Positions 34,492 to 43,146 of a stretch of 52,772 nt of DNA are shown here, piece by piece. Origin of the DNA: an uncultured Acetatifactor sp. (GTDB taxonomy: Bacteria; Bacillota; Clostridia; Lachnospirales; Lachnospiraceae); contig CAJTPH010000019.1 of assembly GCA_910578215.1 (NCBI GenBank), forward strand, positions 1 through 52,772, given 5' to 3'. Every line of letters begins with the position of its first letter. Position 1 is the first letter of the stretch. The notes under the pieces are model-generated. The model was not told the origin of the DNA. It worked only from the letters and a program-made list of their open reading frames with translations, and did not search any database. Made by a program: the position numbers and the translations under genes.

Positions 34492-35592
34492 ATGAAGATA
34501 GTTGACATGCACTGTGACACTGTCTCTGCGCTTTATGACAGAAAAAGCAGGGGTGGGCAGGAGGATCTGAGGGAGAACGGCGGTCATATAGATTTGCTGC
34601 GAATGAAAAAAAGCGGCTATCTGCTTCAGAATTTTGCGTTGTTTGTGGAGCTGAACCGGGACGGGGACCCGTGGGAGAGAGCCTTGAGGCTGTACGGATA
34701 TTACAGGGAGGAGCTGGAGAAGAACGGCGAGCTGCTGGCTCCGGTGCTGGGCTTTTCCGACATAGGCAGAAACGAAGCCCAGGGGAAGCTCTCAGCCATG
34801 CTTACGGTGGAGGAGGGCGCCGTCTGCGGGGGAGAGACGGATAAGCTCCGCCGTCTGTATGATATGGGAGTGCGCATGCTGACGCTGACATGGAATTTCG
34901 AGAACGAGCTGGGCTGTCCCAACTTCACCAGGGCTTTAAAGGAGCGTATAAGCGCCGTCCGGGCAGAGTGGGAGGCTCTGGCGGAGGCAGGCGATACCGT
35001 GAAAGCCGGACAAAAGCATAAGGAGCTGCAGGAGCTGAGGTTCCGTGAGCTGTATGAAACGCCGCCCAACGTCACAGGCGGTCTCACGGAAAAGGGGAGG
35101 GAGTTTGTATCGGAAATGGAGGAGCTGGGTATGATTCCCGATGTATCCCATTTATCTGACGCAGGCTTTTACGATGTGCTTGAAACGGCAAAAAAGCCCT
35201 TTGTGGCAAGCCATTCCAACGCCAGAAGCATCTGTGGCTGCGTGCGGAACCTGACGGACGACATGATTCGCAGGCTGGCGGAAAAGGGGGGCTGCACGGG
35301 CTTGAATTTCTGCGCGGACTTTCTGGAGCAAATGCCTGCAGGCATACCCAATCCGGGAACGGTTTCTTCGGTGGTCCGCCACGCCAGACATATCGTGCGG
35401 GTGGGGGGAATTGAGGTGCTTGGGCTGGGAAGTGACTTTGACGGCATAGATACTCACGCGGAGCTGCCCGGGGCGCAGAGCATGGGCGTGCTGTGGGAGG
35501 CGCTGCGCCGGGGGGGCTTTACCGAGGGGCAGCTGGATAAAATTTTCTGCGGAAATGTGCTGAGAGTGTACGGGGAGACGCTGAAGGGGTAA
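34492..35592 (+). CDS. M19 (renal dipeptidase-like) membrane dipeptidase family
   Basis: A 366-residue zinc dipeptidase of family M19. The metal-binding VDMHCDT has His7 and Asp9; LTVEEG supplies a bridging Glu; PDVSHLSD and PFVASHSNAR supply His ligands; LGSDFDGID closes the site. It hydrolyses dipeptides, with bacterial members favouring those with D-residues or dehydro-amino acids. No signal peptide, so cytosolic. The second of two neighbouring ATGs (34492) is better spaced from AGGAGA. Confidence 0.93.
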   Translation: MKIVDMHCDTVSALYDRKSRGGQEDLRENGGHIDLLRMKKSGYLLQNFALFVELNRDGDPWERALRLYGYYREELEKNGELLAPVLGFSDIGRNEAQGKLSAMLTVEEGAVCGGETDKLRRLYDMGVRMLTLTWNFENELGCPNFTRALKERISAVRAEWEALAEAGDTVKAGQKHKELQELRFRELYETPPNVTGGLTEKGREFVSEMEELGMIPDVSHLSDAGFYDVLETAKKPFVASHSNARSICGCVRNLTDDMIRRLAEKGGCTGLNFCADFLEQMPAGIPNPGTVSSVVRHARHIVRVGGIEVLGLGSDFDGIDTHAELPGAQSMGVLWEALRRGGFTEGQLDKIFCGNVLRVYGETLKG

Positions 35593-35640
35593 TTTATTTC
35601 TTCGGGGTCTTTGATTATCTCATGGATTGGCAGGATTTTC

Positions 35641-35670
35641 AGGGGTTTTTTACAGCCCCTTTTCTTTTTG
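35641..35670 (+). terminator. Terminator after the dipeptidase gene
   Basis: AGGGG-loop-CCCCT stem (35641-35660) followed by TTTTCTTTTT. Stem is short, T tail is good. A TATAAT at 35683-35688 just downstream is a likely -10 for the kinase gene. Confidence 0.6.
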
Positions 35671-35714
35671 CCCGATAAATGATATAATAAACGCACCTTA
35701 ATTGCGGAGGGAAG

Positions 35715-37676
35715 ATGTCTGGCGGCATCGGCGCCTCCTGGACGGAGATAGCTATGATAACATATGAGGAATTGGATTTCCTTTTCGGTAAAAGTCAACG
35801 GGCATATTTGGTTACGACCCTGCCCTTTTCCCATGAAGCCGTTGTTCTGTATGCCAATGAAGCCGCTGCCTTACTGATTGGCATGCATAAAAACGATATG
35901 AAAGGGCTTGCGGCCGGAAGCCTGGGGCTGCCCCTGGATACCGTTTCAGAGAATGGGCCCATGGATGCCAGCGCAGCGGAAAACAGGCAATATAAGACCT
36001 ATTGCTCGGACTTTGGCGGCGATATGTGCCTCTGCATGCTTGTAAGCTGCAGGGAGGAGAACGAGCGTATGCTGGCCGGGCATAAGGAGTACCGCCGCAG
36101 GATGGAGGAAGCTCTGGAGGCGGCGAACGTGGCGAACAAGGCAAAGACGAAATTTCTGTCGGAGATGTCCCATGATATACGCACGCCCATGAACGCCATT
36201 GTGGGTATGACGGACATTGCCCTGAATTACGCTGACGATATGGCGAAGGTGGAGGACTGCCTTAAGAAGATACAGACCGCTTCGGGGCATCTTCTGGCCC
36301 TGATCAACGAGGTGTTGGACATGTCCCGCATTGAGAGCGGCAAGCTGACGATCATGCCGGAGGAGCTGCAGCTGGCGGACCTGATACACTCCATTTTAAT
36401 CGTTATCAAGCCCCAGGCGGCAAAGAAGGAGATCCGGTTTCACTTGGACCTGTATAACATACAGTGCGAGAACCTGGTGGGGGATACTCTGCATCTGCAG
36501 CAGGTCTATATCAATATACTCTCCAACGCCGTGAAGTTTACGCCAAAGGGCGGAGACGTGTGGATGCGTGTGGAGCAGGAGATGACGGAGGACGGGAGGG
36601 TTCTGCTTTTCGTTCGCATACAGGATAACGGTATCGGCATGTCGCCGGAGTTTGTGGAGCAGATATTTGAACCCTTTGAGCGGGAGCGCAACACCACAGC
36701 CAGCAAGATTGAGGGAACCGGGCTGGGAATGAGTATTGCCAAGAGGATAGTGGAAATGATGGGGGGCAATATCCGCGTGGAGAGCGAACAGGGAACGGGC
36801 AGCATTTTTACCGTCCGGGTTCCGCTGGAGATATCCCAGGCGGAGGATACCATTCAAAGAGAGGCCTTTGAGGGCAAGCGTGTGCTGGTGCTTCAGGGTG
36901 CGGAGGAGAAGCTGGAACAGCTGCCGCCCATGCTGAACCGGCTTGGCTTTACCGCGGATGTGGCCGCCTGCGGCATGGAGGCCATCGATCTGATAAACGA
37001 GGCGGATATATCGGGAACGGATTATTTTGCGCTGCTTACAGGCGATAAGCTCAGCGATTTGGAGATCTCGCTTTTCCTGCCGGAGGTCTGTGCCAGAAAG
37101 GGCAGCCAGTTCCCGATTTTAATGTTTTCCGAGAACGATTGGTCGGGGACGGAATACCTGCTTAAGCGGTCGGGGGTCACGTCGTTTGTGCCGCTGCCGC
37201 TTTTTGAGAGCCGTCTTGCCAGTGAGCTGTTTCCCTATACGGCGCTTGGAAGGGCTGCTGCGGAGGAGAGCGTCAGGCCCGTAAAAAATTATGAGACCTG
37301 CCATATCCTTTTGGTGGAGGACAACGAGCTGAACAGGGAGATTGCAATGGAAATTCTTGGCAGCACCGGAGCGCAGATCGACACGGCTGAAAACGGTAAG
37401 GAGGCCATTGAGGTCTTTTCGTCAAAGCCGGAATTTTATTATGACCTGATATTGATGGATATTCAGATGCCTCTTATGGACGGTCTGGAGGCCACGGGGC
37501 ATATTCGGAAGCTGCAGAGGCGGGACGCCTCGGAGGTATATATTGTTGCTATGACGGCGAATGCCTTTGTGGAGGACAGAAAACGCTCTTTTGAGGCGGG
37601 CATGAACGAGCACATTACAAAACCGCTGGATGTACAGCAGGTGTTGGACTGCCTTGACAGGTGGATCAGGAGGTAG
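35715..37676 (+). CDS. Hybrid histidine kinase with C-terminal receiver
   Basis: A 653-residue soluble sensor kinase. A PAS-like N-terminus (about 15-115) is followed by a coiled region, the phosphoacceptor H-box SEMSHDIRTPMN (His153), an ATPase domain with N (NILSNAVKF), G1 (DNGIGM) and G2 (GTGLGMS) boxes, a degenerate receiver (about 385-515) without a clear phospho-Asp, and a canonical receiver with Asp582 in LILMDIQMP. No membrane helix is present. The HD-domain gene begins 2 bases after its stop. A later ATG at 35754 could also start translation. Confidence 0.9.
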   Translation: MSGGIGASWTEIAMITYEELDFLFGKSQRAYLVTTLPFSHEAVVLYANEAAALLIGMHKNDMKGLAAGSLGLPLDTVSENGPMDASAAENRQYKTYCSDFGGDMCLCMLVSCREENERMLAGHKEYRRRMEEALEAANVANKAKTKFLSEMSHDIRTPMNAIVGMTDIALNYADDMAKVEDCLKKIQTASGHLLALINEVLDMSRIESGKLTIMPEELQLADLIHSILIVIKPQAAKKEIRFHLDLYNIQCENLVGDTLHLQQVYINILSNAVKFTPKGGDVWMRVEQEMTEDGRVLLFVRIQDNGIGMSPEFVEQIFEPFERERNTTASKIEGTGLGMSIAKRIVEMMGGNIRVESEQGTGSIFTVRVPLEISQAEDTIQREAFEGKRVLVLQGAEEKLEQLPPMLNRLGFTADVAACGMEAIDLINEADISGTDYFALLTGDKLSDLEISLFLPEVCARKGSQFPILMFSENDWSGTEYLLKRSGVTSFVPLPLFESRLASELFPYTALGRAAAEESVRPVKNYETCHILLVEDNELNREIAMEILGSTGAQIDTAENGKEAIEVFSSKPEFYYDLILMDIQMPLMDGLEATGHIRKLQRRDASEVYIVAMTANAFVEDRKRSFEAGMNEHITKPLDVQQVLDCLDRWIRR

Positions 37677-37678
37677 TT

Positions 37679-37792
37679 ATGCAGCAGTATCAGGAGCGTT
37701 ATATCGACAATACAAGAAAAGTCAATAAGCTGATGGACAATCACATGGCGCCGGAAGCTGGAGGACCATATGGAGATAGAGCGTTGCCGTGA
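37679..37792 (+). other. Short frame before the HD gene, probable frameshifted 5' end
   Basis: An ATG at 37679 has a perfect AGGAGG site and opens a 37-codon frame (MQQYQERYID...) that stops at 37792. The HD protein frame is open from 37734 and overlaps it. Reading WRRKLEDHMEIERC in the second frame continues the first one smoothly if one base shift is allowed near 37745. Either the gene has a true frameshift, or the sequence has an error, or translation reinitiates at 37770. Confidence 0.6.
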
Positions 37793-39479
37793 GGAAAACA
37801 TGCGCATACTCCGTGAGGAGCTGATCCCCCTGCTGGACAATATTTTGAACGCGGCTCCGGAGGAGATTGAATCGCTGGAGGAGTTTGCGGATGTGCTCAT
37901 GAAGAACCAGCTTGATAACGGGCTGCAATATCAGATATGCAACGCGCTTGTGGCATATGCCCGGGTGAAGAATGACAGGGAGCTTCTGATAAAGGAGCTG
38001 TATCTGACGGCTATGGCGGCGTATAATTTTCAGAGGATGGAAGCAAACGGCGTAGCGGAGAAATTCCGGTGGAAAATGCGCATGCTGTTTGGGGAGGCTG
38101 CCGGATATATCAGGTATTATGACGAGATAGAGAGCACGGAGACCAGGGGATATATTCACCGTGCCATGGGAAACCTGGCGCTGGGCTATGTGGGAAATAC
38201 CCCTGAGACGGTTACGAAAAAGATGAATGTGATCAGGCGTTCCCTGCAGGTGTTAAACGATCCGGTGTATCATGAAAAGACGCCGGATCTGCCCTGGGAC
38301 CTTTTTATTTATAAGTCCCATCAGGAGCGCACCACCCTGTTCAGCTTTCTGCGCAGCGGTGAGGCTACCGTGCAGGATATCATGGAGGTGATGGAGTCGG
38401 CGCAGTTTGTCTATGACAGACAGGTAAGGAATGCCCGTGAAAAGGGGATTCCGCTGCAGCCTCAGTGGGAATATGCCTATTATGCCGCCTCTTATCACGG
38501 CGGCATACACACCTTGGAGGAGTTCCTACAGAATTTGGAGAAGGTATATACCTCCGCCTCCATGACCGATTACAGCCAGCAGGGAATGTACGCGAATGTC
38601 TATATTCCGGCAGTGTATGCGGTATATATGAGCACGGATGAGAAGCTGAGCGGGAAGAAAAAGCCGGTTCTGCTTATGATGTACCGAAGGCTGGTGCAAT
38701 ATGTGAAGCAGGTTCCCAGCAGTATGTGCAATGACGCTCTGGTTTTCTATATCAGGGGCAGCCTGGACACCTATGTGGAGTATCCCGGCGAGTACAGCTT
38801 CCGGGATTTTATTGAAGAAATGGTGGCCTGCAGGCAGCCGGAGACGTATGCGCATTCCCTGATGGTGGCAAGGATATCCCAGGCGATCATGCACAGGGTG
38901 CTGGAGCGGGAGCCGGGGCGGCTTCTGGGCGTGAGGGGGCTTGATTCGGAGGAAGCGCTTCTGAACAGCAGGGAGGAGCTGGACAGCTTTCTGTATGAGT
39001 GCGGAATCCTGCATGATATAGGGAAGATGAAGCTTCTTAATCTGTACGGTATCCGGAACCGCAGCTGGATTGCCGAGGAAGAGGAGATGCACCGTCTGCA
39101 TGCGGTGCGGGGGTATGAGATTCTGCAGCGGTGGCCCTCCACAAGAGACTATGCCATCGCCGCTCTGGGGCACCACAGAGGCTACGACGGTCAGAGCGGC
39201 TATCCGCGGGAATATCGACGGGAGGATACGGCAGACGCGCCGCTGGTAGATATTTTATGCGTGGCGGACTATATTGACAGGAACAATGATGTAATAGGCA
39301 GCTACCAGGGCAGAGTCTCCTCCTTGGACAAAGTATATGAAAGCATAAAAAAGGAGAGAGGCGTGGAGCTGGCCCCCTGCTTTGTGGACGCGGCGCTGGA
39401 AATCAAGCAGGAGATCCGCGATATTCTGGAAAGCGGCAGGGAGGAAGCGTACAGGAAGGCGTATGCCATGTATCTGTGA
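37770..39479 (+). CDS. HD-domain phosphohydrolase with long N-terminal region
   Basis: A 569-residue soluble protein. The first two thirds are helical and resemble a TPR-like sensory region. The C-terminal part carries an HD domain: YAHSLMVARI, then CGILHDIGKM with His415-Asp416, HAVRGYEIL and ALGHHRGYDGQSGYP. The HHRGYDGQSGYP run resembles HD-GYP cyclic-di-GMP phosphodiesterases without the exact GYP triad. The start at 37770 has GGAGG 5 bases upstream. It is coupled to the hybrid kinase and may be its output, possibly nucleotide second-messenger hydrolysis. Confidence 0.8.
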   Translation: MEIERCREENMRILREELIPLLDNILNAAPEEIESLEEFADVLMKNQLDNGLQYQICNALVAYARVKNDRELLIKELYLTAMAAYNFQRMEANGVAEKFRWKMRMLFGEAAGYIRYYDEIESTETRGYIHRAMGNLALGYVGNTPETVTKKMNVIRRSLQVLNDPVYHEKTPDLPWDLFIYKSHQERTTLFSFLRSGEATVQDIMEVMESAQFVYDRQVRNAREKGIPLQPQWEYAYYAASYHGGIHTLEEFLQNLEKVYTSASMTDYSQQGMYANVYIPAVYAVYMSTDEKLSGKKKPVLLMMYRRLVQYVKQVPSSMCNDALVFYIRGSLDTYVEYPGEYSFRDFIEEMVACRQPETYAHSLMVARISQAIMHRVLEREPGRLLGVRGLDSEEALLNSREELDSFLYECGILHDIGKMKLLNLYGIRNRSWIAEEEEMHRLHAVRGYEILQRWPSTRDYAIAALGHHRGYDGQSGYPREYRREDTADAPLVDILCVADYIDRNNDVIGSYQGRVSSLDKVYESIKKERGVELAPCFVDAALEIKQEIRDILESGREEAYRKAYAMYL

Positions 39480-39495
39480 CGGTCTGTTTTCAGGC

Positions 39496-40236
39496 TCAGT
39501 CCTGTATGTTATACATTTTGGCAAATACTGCCCACTGCCGCACGGAGCAGCGGCAGCGTTCTCCGTTGTCCAGCAGCAGGGTTCTGTCTGTGCTGTGGGC
39601 AGACTGTATGTGCCGGAGGTTTACAAGGCAGCCCTTGCGGCAGAGGCGGAAGCCGTTGGGCAGCCTTGAACAGCATTCCCGTATGGTGCCGGGGTACCGG
39701 TGTATCCCTGAAACGGTATGCAGCACAATGCTGTGACTGTTTTTTACGGATTCTATAAAGTAAATATCTTTTTTCAGGAAAAAACGGTAGGAGGAGCCGA
39801 TGCCCAATGCCAGAGCATCTGTATCGGCTTCCTCGCAGGCAAGCTTTTCCTCTATGTACGCCAGGGACTGATATATCCGGTCTTGAAGGTCCCTGGAAGT
39901 TTTGGCTATAAAATCCAGGGCAAGCAGCTTCAGGCGGAAGGTTTCCAGCGCCATGTCCTCATGGGCGGTGATATAGATCAGAAAGGCGTTCTTGTCCAGT
40001 CTGCGGATTTCCGCGCCAAGCGCCATGCCGTTCATTTCGGTTTTGTACTCCACGTCTAAAAAGTAAACTCCGAATTTTGTACCGCGGCTTTCCAGCTCTG
40101 AGAGAAGCTTCCGGGGAGACTGTGTCCTGCAGACGACAGTAAATTCCCAGTCGCTTTTTATCTGAAAGCATCTTACCGCATGCTCTATGCGCTGCAGCCA
40201 GGCAGGATCGTCATCACAGAGATAGATTTCGTTCAT
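39496..40236 (-). CDS. LytTR family response regulator
   Basis: A 246-residue response regulator of the AgrA/LytR type. The receiver has the acidic pocket CDDD (7-10) and phospho-Asp61 in YFLDVEY. The C-terminal half is a LytTR DNA-binding domain, with FIESVKNSHSIVLHT and FRLCRKGCLVNLRHI. Such regulators bind pairs of 9-bp direct repeats two helical turns apart; a pair of this kind lies upstream at 40361-40390. No HPK10-type kinase is adjacent, so it is an orphan. The ATG at 40236 follows AAAGGAGA; a TTG at 40245 is the alternative. Confidence 0.88.
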   Translation of the reverse strand: MNEIYLCDDDPAWLQRIEHAVRCFQIKSDWEFTVVCRTQSPRKLLSELESRGTKFGVYFLDVEYKTEMNGMALGAEIRRLDKNAFLIYITAHEDMALETFRLKLLALDFIAKTSRDLQDRIYQSLAYIEEKLACEEADTDALALGIGSSYRFFLKKDIYFIESVKNSHSIVLHTVSGIHRYPGTIRECCSRLPNGFRLCRKGCLVNLRHIQSAHSTDRTLLLDNGERCRCSVRQWAVFAKMYNIQD

Positions 40237-40360
40237 TTCTTTCAATTCTCCTTTGCATTAGGTTAAGGCATTTTGGGCGTATGCACCCACGTCTCAGGGC
40301 TGCGTTGCGCTGTCTGGCGTAGGCGCCGGCTTTCAAATAAATGTATTCCTACGGGCAACT

Positions 40361-40390
40361 ACGTTTATGTCGCAAATTTCAACGTTTATG
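40361..40390. promoter_or_regulatory. Candidate LytTR binding site
   Basis: ACGTTTATG occurs at 40361-40369 and again at 40382-40390, 21 bp apart (two helical turns), matching the layout of AgrA-type sites. It lies between the LytTR gene and the secreted-protein gene. The rest of the 40237-40675 gap holds the promoter at 40456-40484 and no convincing gene. Confidence 0.6.
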
Positions 40391-40455
40391 CAAAAAACGG
40401 TTTTAGCAGTTAAAGGTGTGTTATAAATAGTCTAAGATTACATTACTATATAGTC

Positions 40456-40484
40456 TTGACATTTGCAAGTTTTATTATCAAGAT
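40456..40484 (+). promoter_or_regulatory. Promoter for the secreted protein and lipoprotein
   Basis: TTGACA (40456-40461) with a 17-bp spacer and a poor -10 CAAGAT (40479-40484). A perfect -35 with a weak -10 and a nearby regulator site could indicate activated expression. Confidence 0.5.
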
Positions 40485-40675
40485 AAATAAAAAATTTTAA
40501 CATACCAGAGGAAATGGCAATATGCAGAAGAAGCTGTGAAGCGGGTTGGCAGGAAAGACTGCCATGGCGCGGGAGGGGCGTAGACGAAACGACGCCAAAA
40601 GGGCGGAGAAGGTAAAGGCGGTAATAAAAAATGGTATCTATATTAACAAATCAAAATAAAACGGAGGTAGCTTTT

Positions 40676-41008
40676 ATGAAAGCAAAACTTATGGCAGTAT
40701 TGTTGGCAGCAGGGTTGGGTGTGACAGGCATTGCGGGGACGGCGCAGGCGGCGGAGGAAGGTACGCAGTCAAAAAATGGCTGTGCGCATTCGTATGTTGT
40801 AAAACTTTCAAGGGCGGAGCAGGTAACTAATTGGGGCAACCCCGGTCACTATATTACTTACAGGGTAACATATGTTTGTACGGATTGCGAGCTGGAAGAA
40901 ATAAGACATGAAAACGCATTGGAGCCCCATGATTATGAGCAGGTTTATTTTGATAACGGTAAAGTGATGTCGTACTGCACCGTCTGTGATGACTATTTTA
41001 TTTGGTAG
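40676..41008 (+). CDS. Small secreted cysteine-rich protein
   Basis: A 110-residue protein with a clear Sec signal peptide (MKAKLMAVLLAAG...) and a cleavage site after AQA near residue 26. The mature part of about 84 residues has five cysteines: GCAHSY, VCTDCEL and YCTVCDD. The two CxxC pairs and His residues could bind zinc or form disulfides. No family is recognised. The start has GGAGG at 40662-40666. It sits 30 bases before the lipoprotein gene and downstream of a LytTR-like site, which suggests a regulated export product. Confidence 0.78.
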   Translation: MKAKLMAVLLAAGLGVTGIAGTAQAAEEGTQSKNGCAHSYVVKLSRAEQVTNWGNPGHYITYRVTYVCTDCELEEIRHENALEPHDYEQVYFDNGKVMSYCTVCDDYFIW

Positions 41009-41039
41009 GGCTGTTAGAAGGCAGGGAGGAGAAGCATTT

Positions 41040-43016
41040 ATGAAGAAGGCATATTTTCTGTCCGTGTTAATCTGGTGTCTGCTTGCGCTTGCCGCCTGCG
41101 GCAAGACGGACGAGGAACCTCATTATTACGAGATCCGGGTGGAGAGCGGGCAGCTGGAGGAAGCGGAGAAGGACCAGTTCCTGATGGGGCGGCAATATTA
41201 CCAGGGGGAGCCTGTGAGCATACTTGCGGAGCCGTCTGCAGACCAAGGGGCGGGCGGCATAGACGTGTACGTCCGTCCCATGGGCGGGGATAAGAAGCTG
41301 CTTTTAAGGGGCGTTTCCGAGAACTACCGTTCCGGGGGATGGTTTCTGGACGAGAAAGGTCGCTGCTTTATCAGAGGGGCAACAGGGATTACCAGGCTGG
41401 ACGCGGACGGAAAACTGCTTTATCACAGTAAGACGGAAGGTATGGTTCGGGATATCTGCTGCCTTGAGGGAGGCAGGATCATTCTGCTGACAGGCAAGGA
41501 TTCCATTCTGAGCTTTTGGGAGCTTGAACCGGATACCGGACAGATCGCCCGGATAGACAAGGCCACCATGCAGTTTGGTAAGGGCGGATACGCATACATA
41601 GGGGCCGGAGGGGAAAATCTCATGCTCCTTGACGGCGATGGCTTCTGGCGGATAGACCTGAAGAAGGGGACAAAGGAGCCGGCGCTGACATTTACGGGAA
41701 CCGCATATACCCTGGCGGAGGGGACTCCTACGGATTTTCGGATCGATGGGAGCAAGGCGGAGATTCTGTGGGATGAGGGCAGGCTGGAGCGGCTGGAGTG
41801 GGTGGATATCACCGGAAAGAAGGAGATTATCACCGTCAGGGGTACAGTCAGGGGCTGGCTGAAAAGGCAGGCAGCTCTCTTTAATCAGTCAAATGATATC
41901 TACTATGTGGTTATTGAGGAACCCGGGGAGGGGGTCAGCGGCAGCGATTTCCGTGCAGAGACCGGCTTGAAGCTCGCATCAGGCAAGGGCGCCGATATCA
42001 TTTGCGCCAATGCGGTGGCAGATGTCCCGGGGCTGATAGAAAAGGGTGTCTTTGCGGATCTGGCTCCTTTGATGGAGGCTTCCGGCATCCGGGAGGAGGA
42101 ATATTCCCAGGTGGCATTTGACGCCTGGAGGGAGGACGAGAAAATTTATGGGTTTACGCCCGGCATGGAAATCCAGGACTATGTGCTGGATAAGGAAATT
42201 TTAAACGGCAGGGAGGTACTGACCATAGAGAATCTTGTGGATTTCATGCTGGAGTTTGAGGGGGACAGAGTGTTCATGGCAAGAGCGGGCGGGGATGAAA
42301 TCATGGAATATTTCATGAAGGGGTCCGAAGATCTGTGGGGAATGGTTGACTGGGAAAGCGGGTCCTGCGACTTCAGCGGGGAGCTGTTTGCCCAAATGCT
42401 CCGTGCCGCAAAGCGTTATGCAGCCGACGAACGGTATCAGTATCCCGCGATAGTGAGCATGCGTTATTGTTCGGGCTTCTATCTATTGGATAATGAAATG
42501 AAAAGGAATCAGGTTCATTTGGGAGTTTTCTTTGACGACGGACATTACGCATTTACCGGTTCAGGAGTGGGCGATGCAATGGGAATCAATGCAGGGGCTG
42601 AGCATGTGGAGGGTGCATGGGAGTTTCTTGCTTTCCTGATGGGGGAGGAGGCCCAGTCCCTGATTGATTACAGGGATCATGCTTTTCCGGTAAACAGAGC
42701 TGCCTTTGAAAGTCTGATACAGTACGAGCTGGAAGAATGTAAGGCTACCACTGAGATCATACATGACGGTGTGGTGTACACGATACCTGCAAACAAAAGG
42801 CATGGGCAGGAGTTTACGGAGGAGCAGGCGGAGGAGTTCCGCCTGCTGTTTGCGGAGACTAGGAGCATTCCGTATAGGACAAAGCCATTGCGGGACATTA
42901 TCAAGGAGGAAACCGCTTACTATTTCGACGGGGCAAAGAGCATGGAGGATGTCATCGCAGTAATTGAAAATAAAATACAGCTGTATCTGGATGAGCATAA
43001 GACCGGCAGCATGTAG
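41040..43016 (+). CDS. Large lipoprotein with extracellular solute-binding domain
   Basis: A 658-residue protein with a lipoprotein signal (lipobox LAAC, Cys near 21). Residues about 60-270 show repeated strands as in a beta-propeller (MLLDGDGFWRIDL and similar). From about 280 on, an ABC-type carbohydrate-binding-protein fold is visible: FNQSNDIYYV, KGADIICANAV and YGFTPGMEIQDYVLDKE. No permease or ATPase gene is adjacent. It may capture a ligand for another transporter or act as a sensor. GGGAGGA lies 9 bases before the ATG. Confidence 0.8.
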   Translation: MKKAYFLSVLIWCLLALAACGKTDEEPHYYEIRVESGQLEEAEKDQFLMGRQYYQGEPVSILAEPSADQGAGGIDVYVRPMGGDKKLLLRGVSENYRSGGWFLDEKGRCFIRGATGITRLDADGKLLYHSKTEGMVRDICCLEGGRIILLTGKDSILSFWELEPDTGQIARIDKATMQFGKGGYAYIGAGGENLMLLDGDGFWRIDLKKGTKEPALTFTGTAYTLAEGTPTDFRIDGSKAEILWDEGRLERLEWVDITGKKEIITVRGTVRGWLKRQAALFNQSNDIYYVVIEEPGEGVSGSDFRAETGLKLASGKGADIICANAVADVPGLIEKGVFADLAPLMEASGIREEEYSQVAFDAWREDEKIYGFTPGMEIQDYVLDKEILNGREVLTIENLVDFMLEFEGDRVFMARAGGDEIMEYFMKGSEDLWGMVDWESGSCDFSGELFAQMLRAAKRYAADERYQYPAIVSMRYCSGFYLLDNEMKRNQVHLGVFFDDGHYAFTGSGVGDAMGINAGAEHVEGAWEFLAFLMGEEAQSLIDYRDHAFPVNRAAFESLIQYELEECKATTEIIHDGVVYTIPANKRHGQEFTEEQAEEFRLLFAETRSIPYRTKPLRDIIKEETAYYFDGAKSMEDVIAVIENKIQLYLDEHKTGSM

Positions 43017-43079
43017 TAACCAAAACCATGAGTAAAAGATAAAATTACCATAAAATGTAATTCAAAATTCTAAAACCTG

Positions 43080-43108
43080 TTGATATTTTGCCGGGAACGT
43101 GGTATTCT
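43080..43108 (+). promoter_or_regulatory. SigA promoter of the DegV gene
   Basis: TTGATA (43080-43085), 17-bp spacer, TATTCT (43103-43108), about 35 bases before the start codon. Confidence 0.68.
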
Positions 43109-43146
43109 ATACACCGTAATAAATATACGCGAAAGGTAACGGATTT

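Noticed and set aside
39718..40059. Plus-strand frame of 113 codons
   Set aside because: It is antisense to the LytTR regulator, which has intact receiver and DNA-binding motifs.
40514..40615. 33-codon Arg-rich frame
   Set aside because: The GAGGA site is too close to the ATG and the composition looks random.
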